Positions 21,301 to 33,129 of a stretch of DNA of 64,000 nucleotides are shown here, piece after piece (the first letter of the stretch is position 1; every line of letters starts with the position of its first letter). A model generated the notes under the pieces. The model worked only from the letters and a program-made list of their open reading frames with translations. It searched no databases and had not been told where the DNA came from. The stretch lies in assembly GCF_040954835.1 (NCBI RefSeq), contig NC_090709.1, positions 44,586,490 to 44,650,489 on the forward strand, given 5' to 3'. Origin of the DNA: Lepisosteus oculatus. Its lineage: Eukaryota > Chordata > Actinopteri > Semionotiformes > Lepisosteidae. Both the position numbers and the translations under genes were made by a program.

Positions 21301-21583
21301 CGACCGGGGTAAAGTTAGCTTGAAGTTCGAAAACGATTTTGGCACGCCTGTAACGTTTACACGAAACCTCTTAGAATGATTTCTCAGCCTTTACTTTTTC
21401 GGTTTTATGACATTTTTTTGACCAAGCACGAATATTCTTTTGTCCATATCTTCGCGATGGAAGCACAGAACGCCGTCAAACCAAATGCATTTTAAAGACC
21501 ACGACTTGTGGATATTTCCACACCCTTTACATCAAACTATCAGTGAGCTAATTATCTTTTTTTAAACCTCCGGTTTTTCATCG

Positions 21584-21985
21584 ATGCGTAATTACGCACG
21601 AACTGGAACCCAGGGGACCGCTGTGTGCACACGTTCACAACGCGAGAAATACTGTTCAATACGGCTTCATGCGAAAAACCCGTATATGACCATAGGAAGC
21701 AGAACAGCGTGGTCTCCAATTACCCAGACTGTAAGCACGGGAATAAAGCTTTGTTTGATTTCTGAAACCCTTCCTTTACGTCCTGTTTTCATTCAGGTAA
21801 GGGTCAACTATATTCACAATACTACTGACAGCAGGAAGATTAAAATATTCTTTACTCAGCAGCTTATTAAAAACAGCTCCCATGATGTTCATACCGACTT
21901 TTTACACAGAACACTGACACAGCTTTGCGTTCTGAATCTCTTTTTCTCTTGCTTTTATTTAATGTGGCACAATGCACTGGGATAG
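21584..21985 (+). other. 133-codon open frame in the left arm, kept in the right arm
   Basis: The frame MRNYARTGTQGTAVCTRSQR... has an open counterpart at 25612-26013 (minus) with about five amino-acid differences in 133. It lies in the nearly identical outer part of both arms. I recognise no domain. The arms are so similar that preservation may be passive. Coding status is doubtful. Confidence 0.2.
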
Positions 21986-22130
21986 GGGTATTCTGTTCAC
22001 AAACCAATAGCATTTAAACCACAGCACCCACAATGCTGCAGGTAAGTGTTTTGCACACTAAGCAGGTCATCTGACTATTCCCAGCTTTGTTTTGGGTTAT
22101 GGAACGTTTCTTTTTTTATGATTTTCTGAA

Positions 22131-23377
22131 GATAACACTACAGGTAACACACTGGGGTAGGTGGGTCTTCTTCATGGCTCAATAGCATTTCAAATACAGC
22201 ACCCACACTGCTGAAACCAAGTGTTTTACACACCAGACAGGCCCCCTAACTTTATATAACCTTGCTGTGGCTGTGGCCCCTTTCTTTATTTTGTAATGAT
22301 TTTCTGAAGATAACACTACAGGTAATATAGTGCCATAGGTGGGTCATCTTCATGGCTAAATAGCATTTCAAATACAGCACCCACACTGCTGAAACCAAGT
22401 GTTTTACACACCAGACAGGCCCCCGAACCTCGTACAACCTTGCTGTGGCTGTGGCCCCTTTCTTTAATTTTTTATGATTTTTTTGAAGATAACACTACAG
22501 GTAATACACTGGGATAGGTGGGTCATCTTCATGACTCAATAGCATTTCAAATACAGCACCCACACTGCTGAAACCAAGTGTTTTACACACCAGACAGCCC
22601 CCCAAACCTCATACAACCTTGCTGTGGCTGTGGCCCCTTTCTTTATTTTGTAATGATTTTCTGAAGATAACACTACAGGTAATATAGTGCCATAGGTGGG
22701 TCATCTTCATGGCTAAATAGCATTTCAAATACAGCACCCACACTGCTGAAACCAAGTGTTTTACACACCAGACAGGCCCCCGAACCTCGTACAACCTTGC
22801 TGTGGCTGTGGCCCCTTTCATTAATTTTTTATGATTTTTTGAAGATAACACTACAGGTAATACACTGGGATAGGTGGGTCATCTTCATGACTCAATAGCA
22901 TTTCAAATACAGCACCCACACTGCTGAAACCAAGTGTTTTACACACCAGACAGCCCCCCAAACCTCATACAACCTTGCTGTGGCTGTGGCCCCTTTCTCT
23001 ATTTTGTAATGATTTTCTGAAGATAACACTACAGGTAATATAGTGCCATAGGTGGGTGGACTTCATGGCTCAATAGCATTTCAAATACAGCACCCACACT
23101 GCTGAAACCAAGTGTTTTACACACCAGACAGGCCCCCAAACCTCGTACAACCTTCCTGTGGCTGTGGCCCCTTTCTTTATTTTGTAATGATTTTCTGAAG
23201 ATAACACTACAGGTAATATAGTGCCATAGGTGGGTCGACTTCATGGCTCAATAGCATTTCAAATACAACAACCACACTGCTGAAACCAAGTGTTTTACAC
23301 ACCACACAGGTACCCTAACCTTATACAACCTTTCTATGGTTGTGGCCCCTTTATTTATTTTTTTAATAAGAATTTTA
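22131..23377 (+). repeat. Tandem array, seven units of 178 bp
   Basis: The word GATAACACTACAGGTAA recurs at 22131, 22309, 22488, 22666, 22844, 23022 and 23200, spaced 178-179 bp. Units at 22309 and 22666 are almost identical, as are 22488 and 22844. The two types differ in the TTGTAATGATTTTCTG versus TTTTATGATTTTTTG stretch, giving a 356-bp higher-order dimer. More diverged units flank both sides (about 21990-22130 and 23378-23560). Confidence 0.93.
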
Positions 23378-23745
23378 GTTTTTCAATATGGCACCATTAG
23401 ACAGGCGGTACATGGGGATTGGGGGGTGCTATTCATGAGTCAATACCTCTTCAAGCACAACAGCCACAGTGCTGCAACCAGGTGTTTTACACCAGATATT
23501 TCCCCTAACCTTATACAACCTCGCTTTGAGTTGTGGAACATTTCTTTATTTTTTAATGTTTTTTTTTACTGTAATCAAGTGTTGTGCTCACTAGGCAGGC
23601 CTCCTGACCTTTCACAGTCATGCTTTGTTGTGTGCAACTTTAATTATCTTTTTAGGATTTTTTGAACATGGCAACTTCCACCGAGACGGATGGGGGGTGT
23701 GGGGGTGCTCTTCAATAGTTATTTTTATCTATACACACAAACGGA

Positions 23746-24282
23746 TGTAACCAAGACACTCAGAACCCGTCACGCAGGGGCTGACTGCTGAGGATAGGGA
23801 TCCAATGCGGTGCCCTTGGTAGGGTTGGCGCGAGACGCAGGCGTAGTCGGAGTAAACAGGCAGGGGCCTGAGTCCAGGAAGGCGTAGTACAGGCGAAGGC
23901 ACAGAATCGACAGGCGAAGGCGTAGTCGAGGTACTGGCAGGGGTCGGAGTCCGGGAAGGCGTAGAAGTTGCGTCGGTAGGCAGAGGCGTAAATGAAGAGA
24001 CAGGCTGGGGTCAGGATCCGAGAAAGCGTAAAACAGGCGAAGGTACAAAATCGAGTAGCTAAAGCGGTTGTCGGAAAAGCGGGGTCGAGGTCCAGGGGAG
24101 AAGTCATAGTAAGGCAAAGGCGTAGTTAGTAGGTAAGCTCCGGGAGAGAATCTCAATCGTGAGCAATGACCGGGGGACAGATGAGGGTTTAAGTAGAGGA
24201 CTGATTGACATGTGCACGTTTGGTATGGGGAGAGCTCGAGGGAATGCGGGAGCGCTTGCCTGCGTGAGGGAGATACATGACA
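23746..24282 (-). mobile_element. Solo LTR, Ty3/Gypsy-type (family B)
   Basis: The minus strand begins TGTCATGTATCTCC and ends GGTTACA, and the general layout is like the chromovirus LTR (ending TTACA) without close identity. It contains tandem-like GGCGTAGT words. No internal region adjoins it and no clear target duplication was seen. It lies in the spacer of the 5-kb inverted structure, so it arrived after or with that structure. Flanks 24283-24920 hold nothing recognised. Confidence 0.65.
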
Positions 24283-24924
24283 GAACCAACAGAATCAACC
24301 TGAACTCATAGAAAAGCAAGAATGCCCCCGAGACACCTGAATCCCCCTCCTGGACCACTCTGGTATCAACACCCCCAAACCCATCCATACCAGCTAACAA
24401 GACTCAGAATCGGTGCAACCCTCCAACCTGGACCAAGAGCAGGATGGGACAAGAACCTGCACCACACTACGTACACAGGTTTGTATTTTTGGCTGAAGAT
24501 GAAAATGTCTAACATAGATTGTTTTGGTTCTAGCAAACAATAAAAATAGTTGTTAAAATCCAAACACACATAATGAGATCACTCTCTGTCAGTATGTGTA
24601 ACATTCTGGGTCTGGGCCCCTCTGTATTTGGGCTAAAGAGAGTTCAACAACATTATTAAATGCACTGACATCATAATCTGACAAGATCCATTGTTTAGGG
24701 GAGACTTGACCACCCACTGTCCCCCTGGTATCGTGAAGCTCATTGTCCTTTAGCTTTCCAAAACCAGAATCACTTGGGACTGGGGGGATCAGTGTATGCA
24801 AAATATGAATTCCTTATGCAAGAAATTGTATATGGTCAATATAGCGATCATATCTTATCAGCAGATGGTAATCTCCAAGGAACAAGTAATAGGTTTATTC
24901 CACGCTGAAAAATGATCAAATGAT

Positions 24925-25600
24925 TGATGAACCCAAGTGATTTGAAAGAAATGTTAAACAACTCAAAGCGAGGTTGTATAAGGTTAGGGGAGCTGTCTGG
25001 TGTGTAAAACACCTGGTTGCAGCACTGTGGCTGTTGTGCTTGAAGAGCTATTGACTCGTGAAGAGCACGATGTACTATCCCCATGTACCGCCTGTCTAAT
25101 GGTGCCATATTGAAAAACTCATAAAAAGATAAAGAAAGGGGCCACAACCACAGCAAGGTTGTATAAGGTTCTGGGGGCTGTCTGGTGTGTAAAACACTTG
25201 GTTTCAGCAGTGTGGCTGTTGTATTTGAAATGCTATTGAGCCATGAAGTCGACCCGCCTATGGCACTATATTACCTGTAGTGTTATCTTCAGAAAATCAT
25301 TACAAAATAAAGAAAGGGACCACAGCCACAGCAAGGTTGTACGAGGTCCGGGAGCCTGTATGGTGTGTAAAACACTTGGGTACAGCAGTGTGGGTGCTGT
25401 ATTTGAAATGCTATTGAGCCATGAAGAAGACCCACCTGTCCCAGTGTATTACCTGTAGTGTTATCTTCAGAAAATCCTAAAAAATATAAAGAAAGGTTCC
25501 ACAACCCAAAACAAAGCTGGGAAAAGTCAGAGGACCTGCTTAGTGTGCAAAACACTTGCAGCATTGTGGGTGCTGTGGTTTAAATGCTATTGGTTTGTGA
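24925..25600 (-). repeat. Right-arm copies of the 178-bp repeat
   Basis: Reverse-complement units, with CTGTAGTGTTATCTTC at about 25274 and 25452 (spacing about 178), plus the diverged units matching 23378-23560 and 21990-22130. Fewer units than in the left arm. Confidence 0.85.
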
Positions 25601-26337
25601 ACAGAATACCCCTATCCCAGTGCATTGTGCCACATTAAATAAAAGCATGAGAAAAAGAGATTCAGAATGCAAAGCTGTGCCAGTGTTCTGTGTAACAAAT
25701 CGGTTTGAACATCATGGGAGCTGTTTTTAATAAGCTGCTGAGTAAAGAATATTTTAATCTTCCTGCTGTCAGTAGTATTTTCAATATAGTTGACCCTTAC
25801 CTGAATGAAAACAGGGCGTAAAGGAAGGGTTTCAGAAATCAAACAAAGCTTTATTCCCGTGCTTACAGTCTGGGTAATTGGAGACCACGCTGTTCTGCTT
25901 CCTATGGTCATATACGGGTTTTTCGCATGAAGCCGTATTGAACAGTATTTCTCGCGTTGTGAACGTGTGCACACAGCGGTCCCCTGGGTTCCAGTTCGTG
26001 CGTAATTACGCATCGATGAAAAACCGGAGGTTTAAAAAAAGATAATAAGCTCACTGATAGTTTGATGTAAAGGCTGTGGAAATATCCAGAAGTCGTGGTC
26101 TTTAAAATGATTTTGGTTTGAAGGCGTTCTGTGCTTCCATTGCGGAGATATGGACAAAAGAATATTCGTGCTTGGTCAAAAAATTCATAAAACCGAAAAA
26201 GTAAAGGCTGAGAAATCATCCACAATGTATTTTATACACAAAGCAAGTGTTTTTGTAACTCTAAGAGATTTCGTGAAAGCGCTACAGGCGTGCCAAAATC
26301 GTTTTCGAACTTCAAGCTAACTTTACCCCGGTACTTC

Positions 26338-26530
26338 GTGCCTCACTGTATTGGCTCAAACCCAGGTCTTGCTAGCTAGAACCCGAATCCGTTACAATAA
26401 CAAAGGACAGACAATGAAATATGGGCTATTTCGAAGTTGGAAATGTGAGATATAAAGTCGGAGTTGTGAGTTACTAAGTCGCAATTCTGAGTTACTTAGT
26501 CGGAATTCTGCGATACATTACTATGTACGA
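26338..26530. mobile_element. Partial, inverted relative of the MITE at 19334-19690
   Basis: TTCGTGCCTCACTGTATTGG, GGACAGACAATG and AGTCGCAATTCTGAGTTACT match the MITE interior in changed order and orientation. The terminal inverted repeats are not present. It abuts the right end of the 5-kb inverted structure. Confidence 0.65.
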
Positions 26531-26564
26531 CAAGTTAATGTAGAATCATTACTATGTCTGTCTC

Positions 26565-27000
26565 TTGTTTGTATGTAAATGAATGTCTTTGACAACTTAA
26601 TGTTAGTTTTTAATTTAGTTTTACGATGTAGGTCATGCGTTAACATATGCACGAGCATACGAAATATCTCACTCCTGATTCAGCTCATGCTCCATAGGAG
26701 AGAAGAGATTCCTCCTGCTTCTCGTACAATCATATTAGAACAGAAGCCTGTGTCGCCCAGCTCTGATTCAAGAGCGACTCGCATCTTCAGCCCTTTTTTT
26801 ATTCGTGATCCTAATTTTCTTTAGTTATGATCAATATTGAACTTTTTCTTAATAAAATGACAATAATCAAACATGCAGGCAGACTTTTAAAAAGTATTAG
26901 GAGCTGACAGGGTGCCCCTTTGGAATAGTTGTCAGAAAATGTGATAAAAGGAAAGGTACGTAAGCTCTCACACACAGCATTAGAGATTGGCATCTGATTG
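26565..27000. repeat. Inverted duplicate of 49080-49500
   Basis: About 430 bp recur reverse-complemented 22 kb away. Shared words include ACAGGGTGCCCCTTTGGAA, GATCAATATTGAACTTTTTC and GACATTCATTTA-ATACAAAC on one strand. Diverged but continuous, so an old duplication. Confidence 0.8.
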
Positions 27001-27353
27001 AAAAAAACAACTACCTGTCTCCCCAGCATTTAACGGTGCTGTTGTTTTGATTTTACATATTGTTAGCATTTTAATGAATTGTTAAAAGATTGATACACAA
27101 ATCGCTAAATAAGAAAACGTAAAATCCCTAGCTGTAAGCAATTGGCCATTCATATTCCTGAATTTTAAATCCCTGTGTTTTTCTGTATCCGAATGCCTGG
27201 TGCAGCTAATTTGAAAGCAGAGTCTACCATTTACTGTATTGCAGAAGCGTATTGTTGCCACCAAGGAAAAAAAATCCTGAGTTTACAGGAGTAAAAGAGG
27301 AAACAAATGCAAACACCGTTTAGAAAAAACACACACATCTCAGGTCTTAACCA

Positions 27354-27408
27354 TGACAAGGATGGGATTTGAACCTAGACGAGCAGAGCACAATGAATTA
27401 GCAATCCA
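27354..27408 (-). pseudogene. tRNA-Ser(GCU) 3' fragment
   Basis: The minus strand carries GGATTGCTAATTCATTGTGC, TCTGC and GGTTCAAATCCCATCCTTGT, matching the anticodon arm, variable arm and 3' part of tRNA-Ser(GCU). The 5' half is missing. From 27410 to 28650 I see no other feature. Confidence 0.7.
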
Positions 27409-28656
27409 AAAAGTGACTCCTGTTTAATTTTCTTTTCGCTTGCTCGATTTGTAGTACGCTCCTAAATCCTTACAACCGATAAACAAAACGGCTTCATGTG
27501 CCACAGCATTCTGCTGCAGGTACGGTTTGCACCGTGTATTAGGCGAACCCGAATTAAATATTTCAAATATGTAAAGAATTTCACGAAACCTGAAAAAAGA
27601 TCACAGCCAATGTCAGCAATTCGGAGCCTGTAGCAGCTTCAACAGAACAAAACGATCTGAAGCCGCAATAATTTCATAGAGTGTACTGTGACACTCTAAC
27701 CACGTTGTTGCGATTACTGCTACTTTTGCTGCCGTTGCTTTAAACTCTACTCAGCGGGCAAGTAAAGTTGTACAAGGAATAGACTACTTTGAGCCGTCCA
27801 AATTCCATTATGTGAATTTAAGCTTTTTTTTATTAATAACAGCATTAGTAATACAATGCGTGCTCAGAAACCTTACTTATTAGCTTATGAAGCAATAGTG
27901 TTTCGACAATTTGCGGTCTTCAAAAAGTAAACGCTGAAGTTTTTATACTTCGAAAAGGAAAACTTACTCCCCTGTTGCTTTTATTGCAATATCTGAATCG
28001 AGACCCAAGCGCTAAGAAAGCTGAAAAACGCAGAAGTCATAAACCCGATGTTAATTTAGATACACATTTTCTAATGCAGCCTTCACTACAAGACAGTCTA
28101 TTTCTCGAAAGCGTGTTATGTAAAAAAGAGAAAAACGAAAATATATGGATGACAATATTTTAAAGCTGAAGATTTTACGTTTGACAAATTGTCATTTTAT
28201 GTATCTAGACGCTTTTCAACCACTGCTTTTAGAACTTTGCTGTGCTTCCTGAATCATTTTCAGTGTTATAAACTGGGTGTGGAAGTAGCAATCACTTTGT
28301 AGAGCAGTTGATAGACTGGAGCTGTTCAGACTACTCTTCTTATTCCTCAAATGCTTCCATCATTTTTCTTTCAGGCTAGGACGCGAGTGTGTACATGTGT
28401 TTGGTTTTCGTTTCACTGATTCTCATTGAAGATTTGGGAATTAACAAAGAAAGAATCGGTTGCCTCGGAAAGCAGAAGGTTTGGTTCTCAACGATCTTGA
28501 AGACACGCCCATGTAGTGCAGCGTGTGATATTTGTACTATAAAAGACCAAGTGCTCAAAGTGACGTCTGCGTTTGCCGTTGAAACTTTTCATCTCGGGCG
28601 CACTTTTAGAAAGCAAAGATAGAGCAGTTGTGTTGAATCACACTATGACAGCTGTC

Positions 28657-28728
28657 AGCAGAGTGGCGCAGCGGAAGCGTGCTGGGCCCATAACCCAGAG
28701 GTCGATGGATCAAAACCATCCTCTGCTA
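28657..28728 (+). tRNA. Initiator tRNA-Met(CAU)
   Basis: AGCAGAGTGGCGCAGCGGAA, GGGCCCATAACCC in the anticodon arm and CATCCTCTGCTA at the 3' end are the vertebrate initiator tRNA. Visible initiator marks are the A1-T72 pair and three G-C pairs above the anticodon loop. The only change I see from the usual sequence is G57 to A in the T loop (GGATCAAAACC), still a purine. A TTTT terminator lies at 28733-28736. Confidence 0.95.
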
Positions 28729-29034
28729 TGTATTTTCCAGCACGATTGATAAGCACACCATCAATTTAATGAAGTGCATTAGAACTGTTTTTTTCTCTCG
28801 TGTGTATGCAAGCTTCACACTTATGGTACTCTTTCATCTTTACCAATAGCAGATGCCCAAATGTATCTTTGCTTGTTCTGCGATCCTTGATAGTTTCCTC
28901 AAATCCTTCAAATGAACATCCATATCAAAGCAATTGTGTTTATATATATTACAATTAAGGTACATATTAAAAATATCAACGCACATTTCTATAATGCTCA
29001 TTTAATAATTATTGTCAAGGATTGTCAAGTTCTC

Positions 29035-29130
29035 CAACTAATCTGTGTTCTAATTTTAAAATATTTTTGCTAAGGATACAACGGGTGTATAGATGAATTC
29101 TCCCGACAGCCAGTTGAAGATAAAATTCCA
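29035..29130 (+). repeat. Copy 2 of a three-copy dispersed segment
   Basis: Contains GTATAGATGAATTCTCCCG and the following words, as at 20080-20180 and 48780-48880. From 29130 to 30590 I see no gene. Confidence 0.6.
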
Positions 29131-30589
29131 CACGTGAAGATGGTTTTCTTGGACATTGACTTAGGTACTTAAGTCTTTACTTGTTGTAGTTCCACACGAG
29201 TAAAACACACATTTCCTGCGAAGTTCAAGAGGGTTTGCGAAGAAATCCCATAAATTTTTAGCGAAGATTATGTTACATCGTAACAATCTGAAGCGCGTCC
29301 CTGCGTGTGCTTGAACCACCAGCTCTCTGTTTAATAGATGCACAGGGACACATTTTCACCATTCATACGTTTGTAGTTAAAGAAAATAAAATACTGGCAT
29401 TTTCCTGCCAGCCGGCAGTATTTATTCTGCACTGACGAAGATTAATCAAGAACTTTATTTCATCTTTCGCAGGCTGTAATTTCCAGAAAAGGAAGTGAAT
29501 ACTTGTATTAAGCTAAATCAAGCCGACGGAGATGCACTGCCGTTGTTTTTCTCCACTTTTAAGTGGAGAAAATGGATAAGCAAGATTTGTATTTTATCTT
29601 TCAGAAGTTGCATGAATTTCTTGAAGTTCAGAAATAGCTTGTTCCAGAAAGGAAATGAACACTTGCTTCAAAGTAAATCAAGACGTATGTCTCTCTCGCT
29701 GTGTGTGCTCTTATCTGTCCATCTCTCTCCTCTTCTCTCTGGCAGTCTGTGTAGAGTATTTGAAGGGGATGTAACACCACATGGCAAAGAAGAAAAATTC
29801 TCAGAGGCAGAATAAAAAATCAATATTCTCCTGGTTCAGGGCTCACTGATCTGGCATCTGTGGGCTCTGTTCCAGGTCAGAAGCAAGACGTTTCTATTAA
29901 CCCTTTCCAGGACCTCCATCCCTTCAGTATTACTGTCTTTACTGTATGTCAGCCTCCAAACATGTTTTATAAATATTTTATAACACAAGTGAGTGTGGAA
30001 TTATCTTAGTATTTATGTAATAAACACCAGTAGTGACACTCTGATCAGTATATTGATTATTAGTAGCCAATGGTCCGATGGTTGTGTCTCCAATAGTGAC
30101 CAGTTGACCAGTCTGTAGCTCTAAGCAGTGGAACTTTGATCACGCAGAAGACCTGTCTGTGTGTGATTCCACACCAGCCCTGGGATTCAGCTGCTCTCAG
30201 AAGTGTCTCACAGACAGTCTTATAAATTTACAATTAGATTAAGGCTTGTAACAGTTATACAGTTAATTTAAATCATCAGACCACCTATAGAAGAGAGCTG
30301 GGTGGAAATAAAACCAGTATACCCATTTTAACCTCCAGGATCAGGAGTCTGATCTTCCTGGCTCTTATACTCTGAAGATTCGTGTAAAACCCTTAAAAGC
30401 GCTCATTTCAGGGACTCGTGCTCGTTCTCTGCTGCTCCACATGGGAACGCTTTGTAACGCATTAATCTGCGAAGTAAACTATTTTTTCCCTGTTTAATGA
30501 ATTTCATTCTTTGTTTTGTTGCTCTCCTCCTTCTCCAACTGTTATGATTCGCTTCTCTCCACAGCCTGGTGTGTTTTCATTTAGAGATG

Positions 30590-30800
30590 TTATGTCTGTA
30601 AGAAAAGCCACCCCGGGCTCCGGACAGGAGTCTCCTCCAGCGGAGACGCGCTCTGCTCTGTCAGAAAGAGCGCTGTGACGTCACAGACACCAGCCAGAGC
30701 GCCGGGATCAGAGCGCGAAACCGCGGGAGGCGCACTGAGCGCACAGAGGAGAGTTATTGATCACTTATCTATCGACAACCAATTAATTCAACTGAAGAAC
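30590..30800 (+). promoter_or_regulatory. GC-rich, CRE-bearing promoter-like patch
   Basis: An island of CpG-rich sequence in AT-rich surroundings. A full CRE palindrome, TGACGTCA, lies at 30676-30683 and a second at 31145-31152. Such sites bind CREB/ATF factors. No ORF follows on either strand, so any transcript would start with a non-coding exon or be a long non-coding RNA. Possible, unproven. Confidence 0.35.
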
Positions 30801-31159
30801 CGTAGAATAAACGATTAACTTCACCGATTGGTTAGTACTGATTCTTTTCCCGTTCTTGACCCTGTTTTAAATATCTAGAAAACAGTCAATAAAGATCAAT
30901 TACCATAGTGCGTTTAATGTTAATAATGTTCAATCTGAAATTAAACAATGATTATTCATATTATTATTTAGGTAACTGTATCCTAGAGCTTAGAAAATGA
31001 TATTCCAAGTTGATAAATGTATGTAAATAACAGTTTAAATGCATTTTGTCCAGTGTTTATAAATCATAAGTATGGTAACCACGGCGACAGGCGCCACGTC
31101 ACTGTGCGCGTCTAGGTGTCTCGCCTTCGTCACAAAGAGCGTTGTGACGTCATGGGTAG

Positions 31160-31740
31160 CAACTAATACTAATTCAAGTGTATTCATGTTAATATTAGAG
31201 AGTACAACTGGTAGTTTTCATGCTAGTGTTCATGTGAGTATTAATGATGATAGCGATGATAGCGATACTGATAGTTTTAGTTTTAATGTTCATATTCATG
31301 TTAATATTAATTATAATTATAGTGTTACTGAGTATTAACAGTAGTAGTAGTGTTTGTTTTAATGATAGCTTAACTGTTATTATAAGTAGTTTGTGTCAAT
31401 GTTATTGATATTGATAGTGTATGTCTTAGTGATATTGTTATTGTTGTAATATGAGGAGTTATTTGTGTTAATGTTAGTTATCATGTATCTGTAGATACCT
31501 GTGTATGTGGTGTCTGTGCATGTGTGTCTGGAAGTGTGTGGTGTTTGTTAGTGTGTAAGCATGTGCGGTCTCTGAGTGTGTGGTGTCTATAACTGTGTCT
31601 GTGAGTATTTGTAGTGTCTCTTTGTTTCTGTGAATGCATGCCTGTGAAAGTGTTTGTATGGTGTTTGTCTGTAAGCGTGTGGTGTCTGTCAGTGTGTAGT
31701 TGTATATTTGTAAGTGTATGTGTGGGTATGTAATAATAAG
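31160..31740. repeat. Low-complexity GTGT/TAGTGTT-rich tract
   Basis: Degenerate tandem words such as TGTTAGTGATAGTG and GTGTGTGGTGTCTGT. The segment 31500-31730 is related to 38330-38500 and the whole to 38330-38900. Open frames here reflect composition. Confidence 0.7.
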
Positions 31741-32342
31741 AAATTATTAAGAAAGTAAGAAATTGTTTTATTTCATAAACTGTAAGACGTGAAGAGAGTT
31801 TACAGTTCGCATCCTTCGCTTTGTCTTTTAACTTAAGCATTCAGGATCCAAGCCCGTGTGCGGACGGTTGTGTTTCTTGAATCTCTTGTAGTCATCAAAA
31901 GTCGTTGTTTAGTCCTTCAGTTTTTTCTCGAATTTTCCAATGGATATTTTATACAATCCATACTCTTTTGAATTTTCCTTCACTTATGAAAAAAGTTCAA
32001 GGTGTTCTTGTCGCTGTGCTCCACATCTAGACGAGAGCACTTGCAACAGTACAGGACACACAGTGAGGAGTTCATGCAGCTTTCAGCTCAGTGCGGAGTC
32101 CAGAGGGAGGACTCGCTCGCTGAATGATCTCTCAAGAAATCCCGGGTGAGATTCAAAAGGTAAACCTGGCTCTCTATGAACACGAGCAAAGAGTTCTCAC
32201 TCAACAGAAGATTGCGATGTGAGTACAGTAATATAAAACACCTGAAGATGCCAGGGATTGTAGCGCTGACATAAGAGATACTCACATAAAGTGCTTTAAC
32301 TGACCATATTACAAATCTCAGGAAGTAAGGTCTTAAAACATT

Positions 32343-32422
32343 GCGCAGTAGTGGGATTTAAACACACGCCCCTGAGAGAGTGGAGCCTAAAATCCAGCAT
32401 ATTAGACCATTCAGCCACTACC
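32343..32422 (-). pseudogene. tRNA-Leu(UAG) pseudogene 1
   Basis: The minus strand retains GCTGGATTTTAGGCTCCA (one extra T beside the anticodon), a variable arm CTCTCTCAGGGG and GGCGTGTGTTTAAATCCCAC. The acceptor and D arms are eroded compared with the intact gene at 48151-48232. Confidence 0.75.
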
Positions 32423-32839
32423 TCTTGCCCCTTCTCCTTTCCTCTCGTTGCTGAGTATAGGTGCCTTCATGAAATTGAGCCAGGTTTGAATCCCAGCCAA
32501 TGCATCTCCAAATCTTTTCAATTGAATCTGTGATCCTGTAGCACATCCTCTGAAACCAGCAATCGAAATTGGAAACGTCTTCTTCAACACTGAAAAGCTC
32601 AATTAGGACGAAGCAGTTGTACACAGGACAGCAGTACCATATGTGTTCTTGATTGATTCAGACTCGTTCTCAGTGGTTCTTGCTCACCAAATATCTTAAA
32701 AGCTGAGGAAGAACGCTATGAAAAATATTAATCAAAATACAAAATAACAATCATTATTAACCAGAAACAGCAGAAAAACTGGTCACAATTGTGATTATGT
32801 CGCTTCTCTGCTTCAGCAAGGTCAATAAAGGACTCTCTG

Positions 32840-33060
32840 AAAGTAGTAAAGGACTCGCTCGCTGAATGATCTCTCAAGAAATCCCTGGTGAGATTCAACA
32901 GGTGGCTTCTTCAAAAGCCACGACAAGTCTGAAGACTTTCTCTGAATTTCCTGAATATAACGTTAAATTAGTTCAAATAATTTGGTAGTTAACACAACTA
33001 AATGCTTTGGAGGTATATTTAAAACAGCAGAGCAAGACTTCAGGCACTTCGAGTATGCAT
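32840..33060 (+). repeat. Dispersed repeat copy (GGACTCGCTCGCTGAATGAT type)
   Basis: Shares GGACTCGCTCGCTGAATGAT-CTCTCAAGAAATCCC and the following ACGACAAGTCTGAAGAC block with 45770-45970. The first part also lies at 32100-32150 and, inverted, at 40430-40460. Confidence 0.75.
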
Positions 33061-33129
33061 GAATTAATTGTGTAAACCTGGATCTATATAATCAAGAGTT
33101 CTCTTGTTCATAATATCTTTTTATATTTG

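Larger units (their letters stand above)
21304..26331. mobile_element. 5-kb inverted-repeat structure with tandem arrays in its arms
   Basis: The left arm (21304-23560) and right arm (24925-26331) are reverse complements, outermost CCGGGGTAAAGTTAGC. The outer 650-700 bp are nearly identical, apart from an extra stretch of about 40 bp in the right arm near 26225-26265. The inner parts are 178-bp repeats, about seven regular units on the left and two or three on the right. This copy-number difference accounts for the unequal arm lengths (about 2.26 and 1.41 kb). The 1.4-kb spacer has no transposase-like frame and contains a solo LTR. I know of no named family with this layout. It could be a non-autonomous foldback/long-TIR transposon, or an inverted satellite duplication. 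No target-site duplication was recognised. Confidence 0.75.

Noticed and set aside
22000-25600. CRISPR-like array
   Set aside because: Units are 178 bp without alternating short repeats and unique spacers, and the context is vertebrate.
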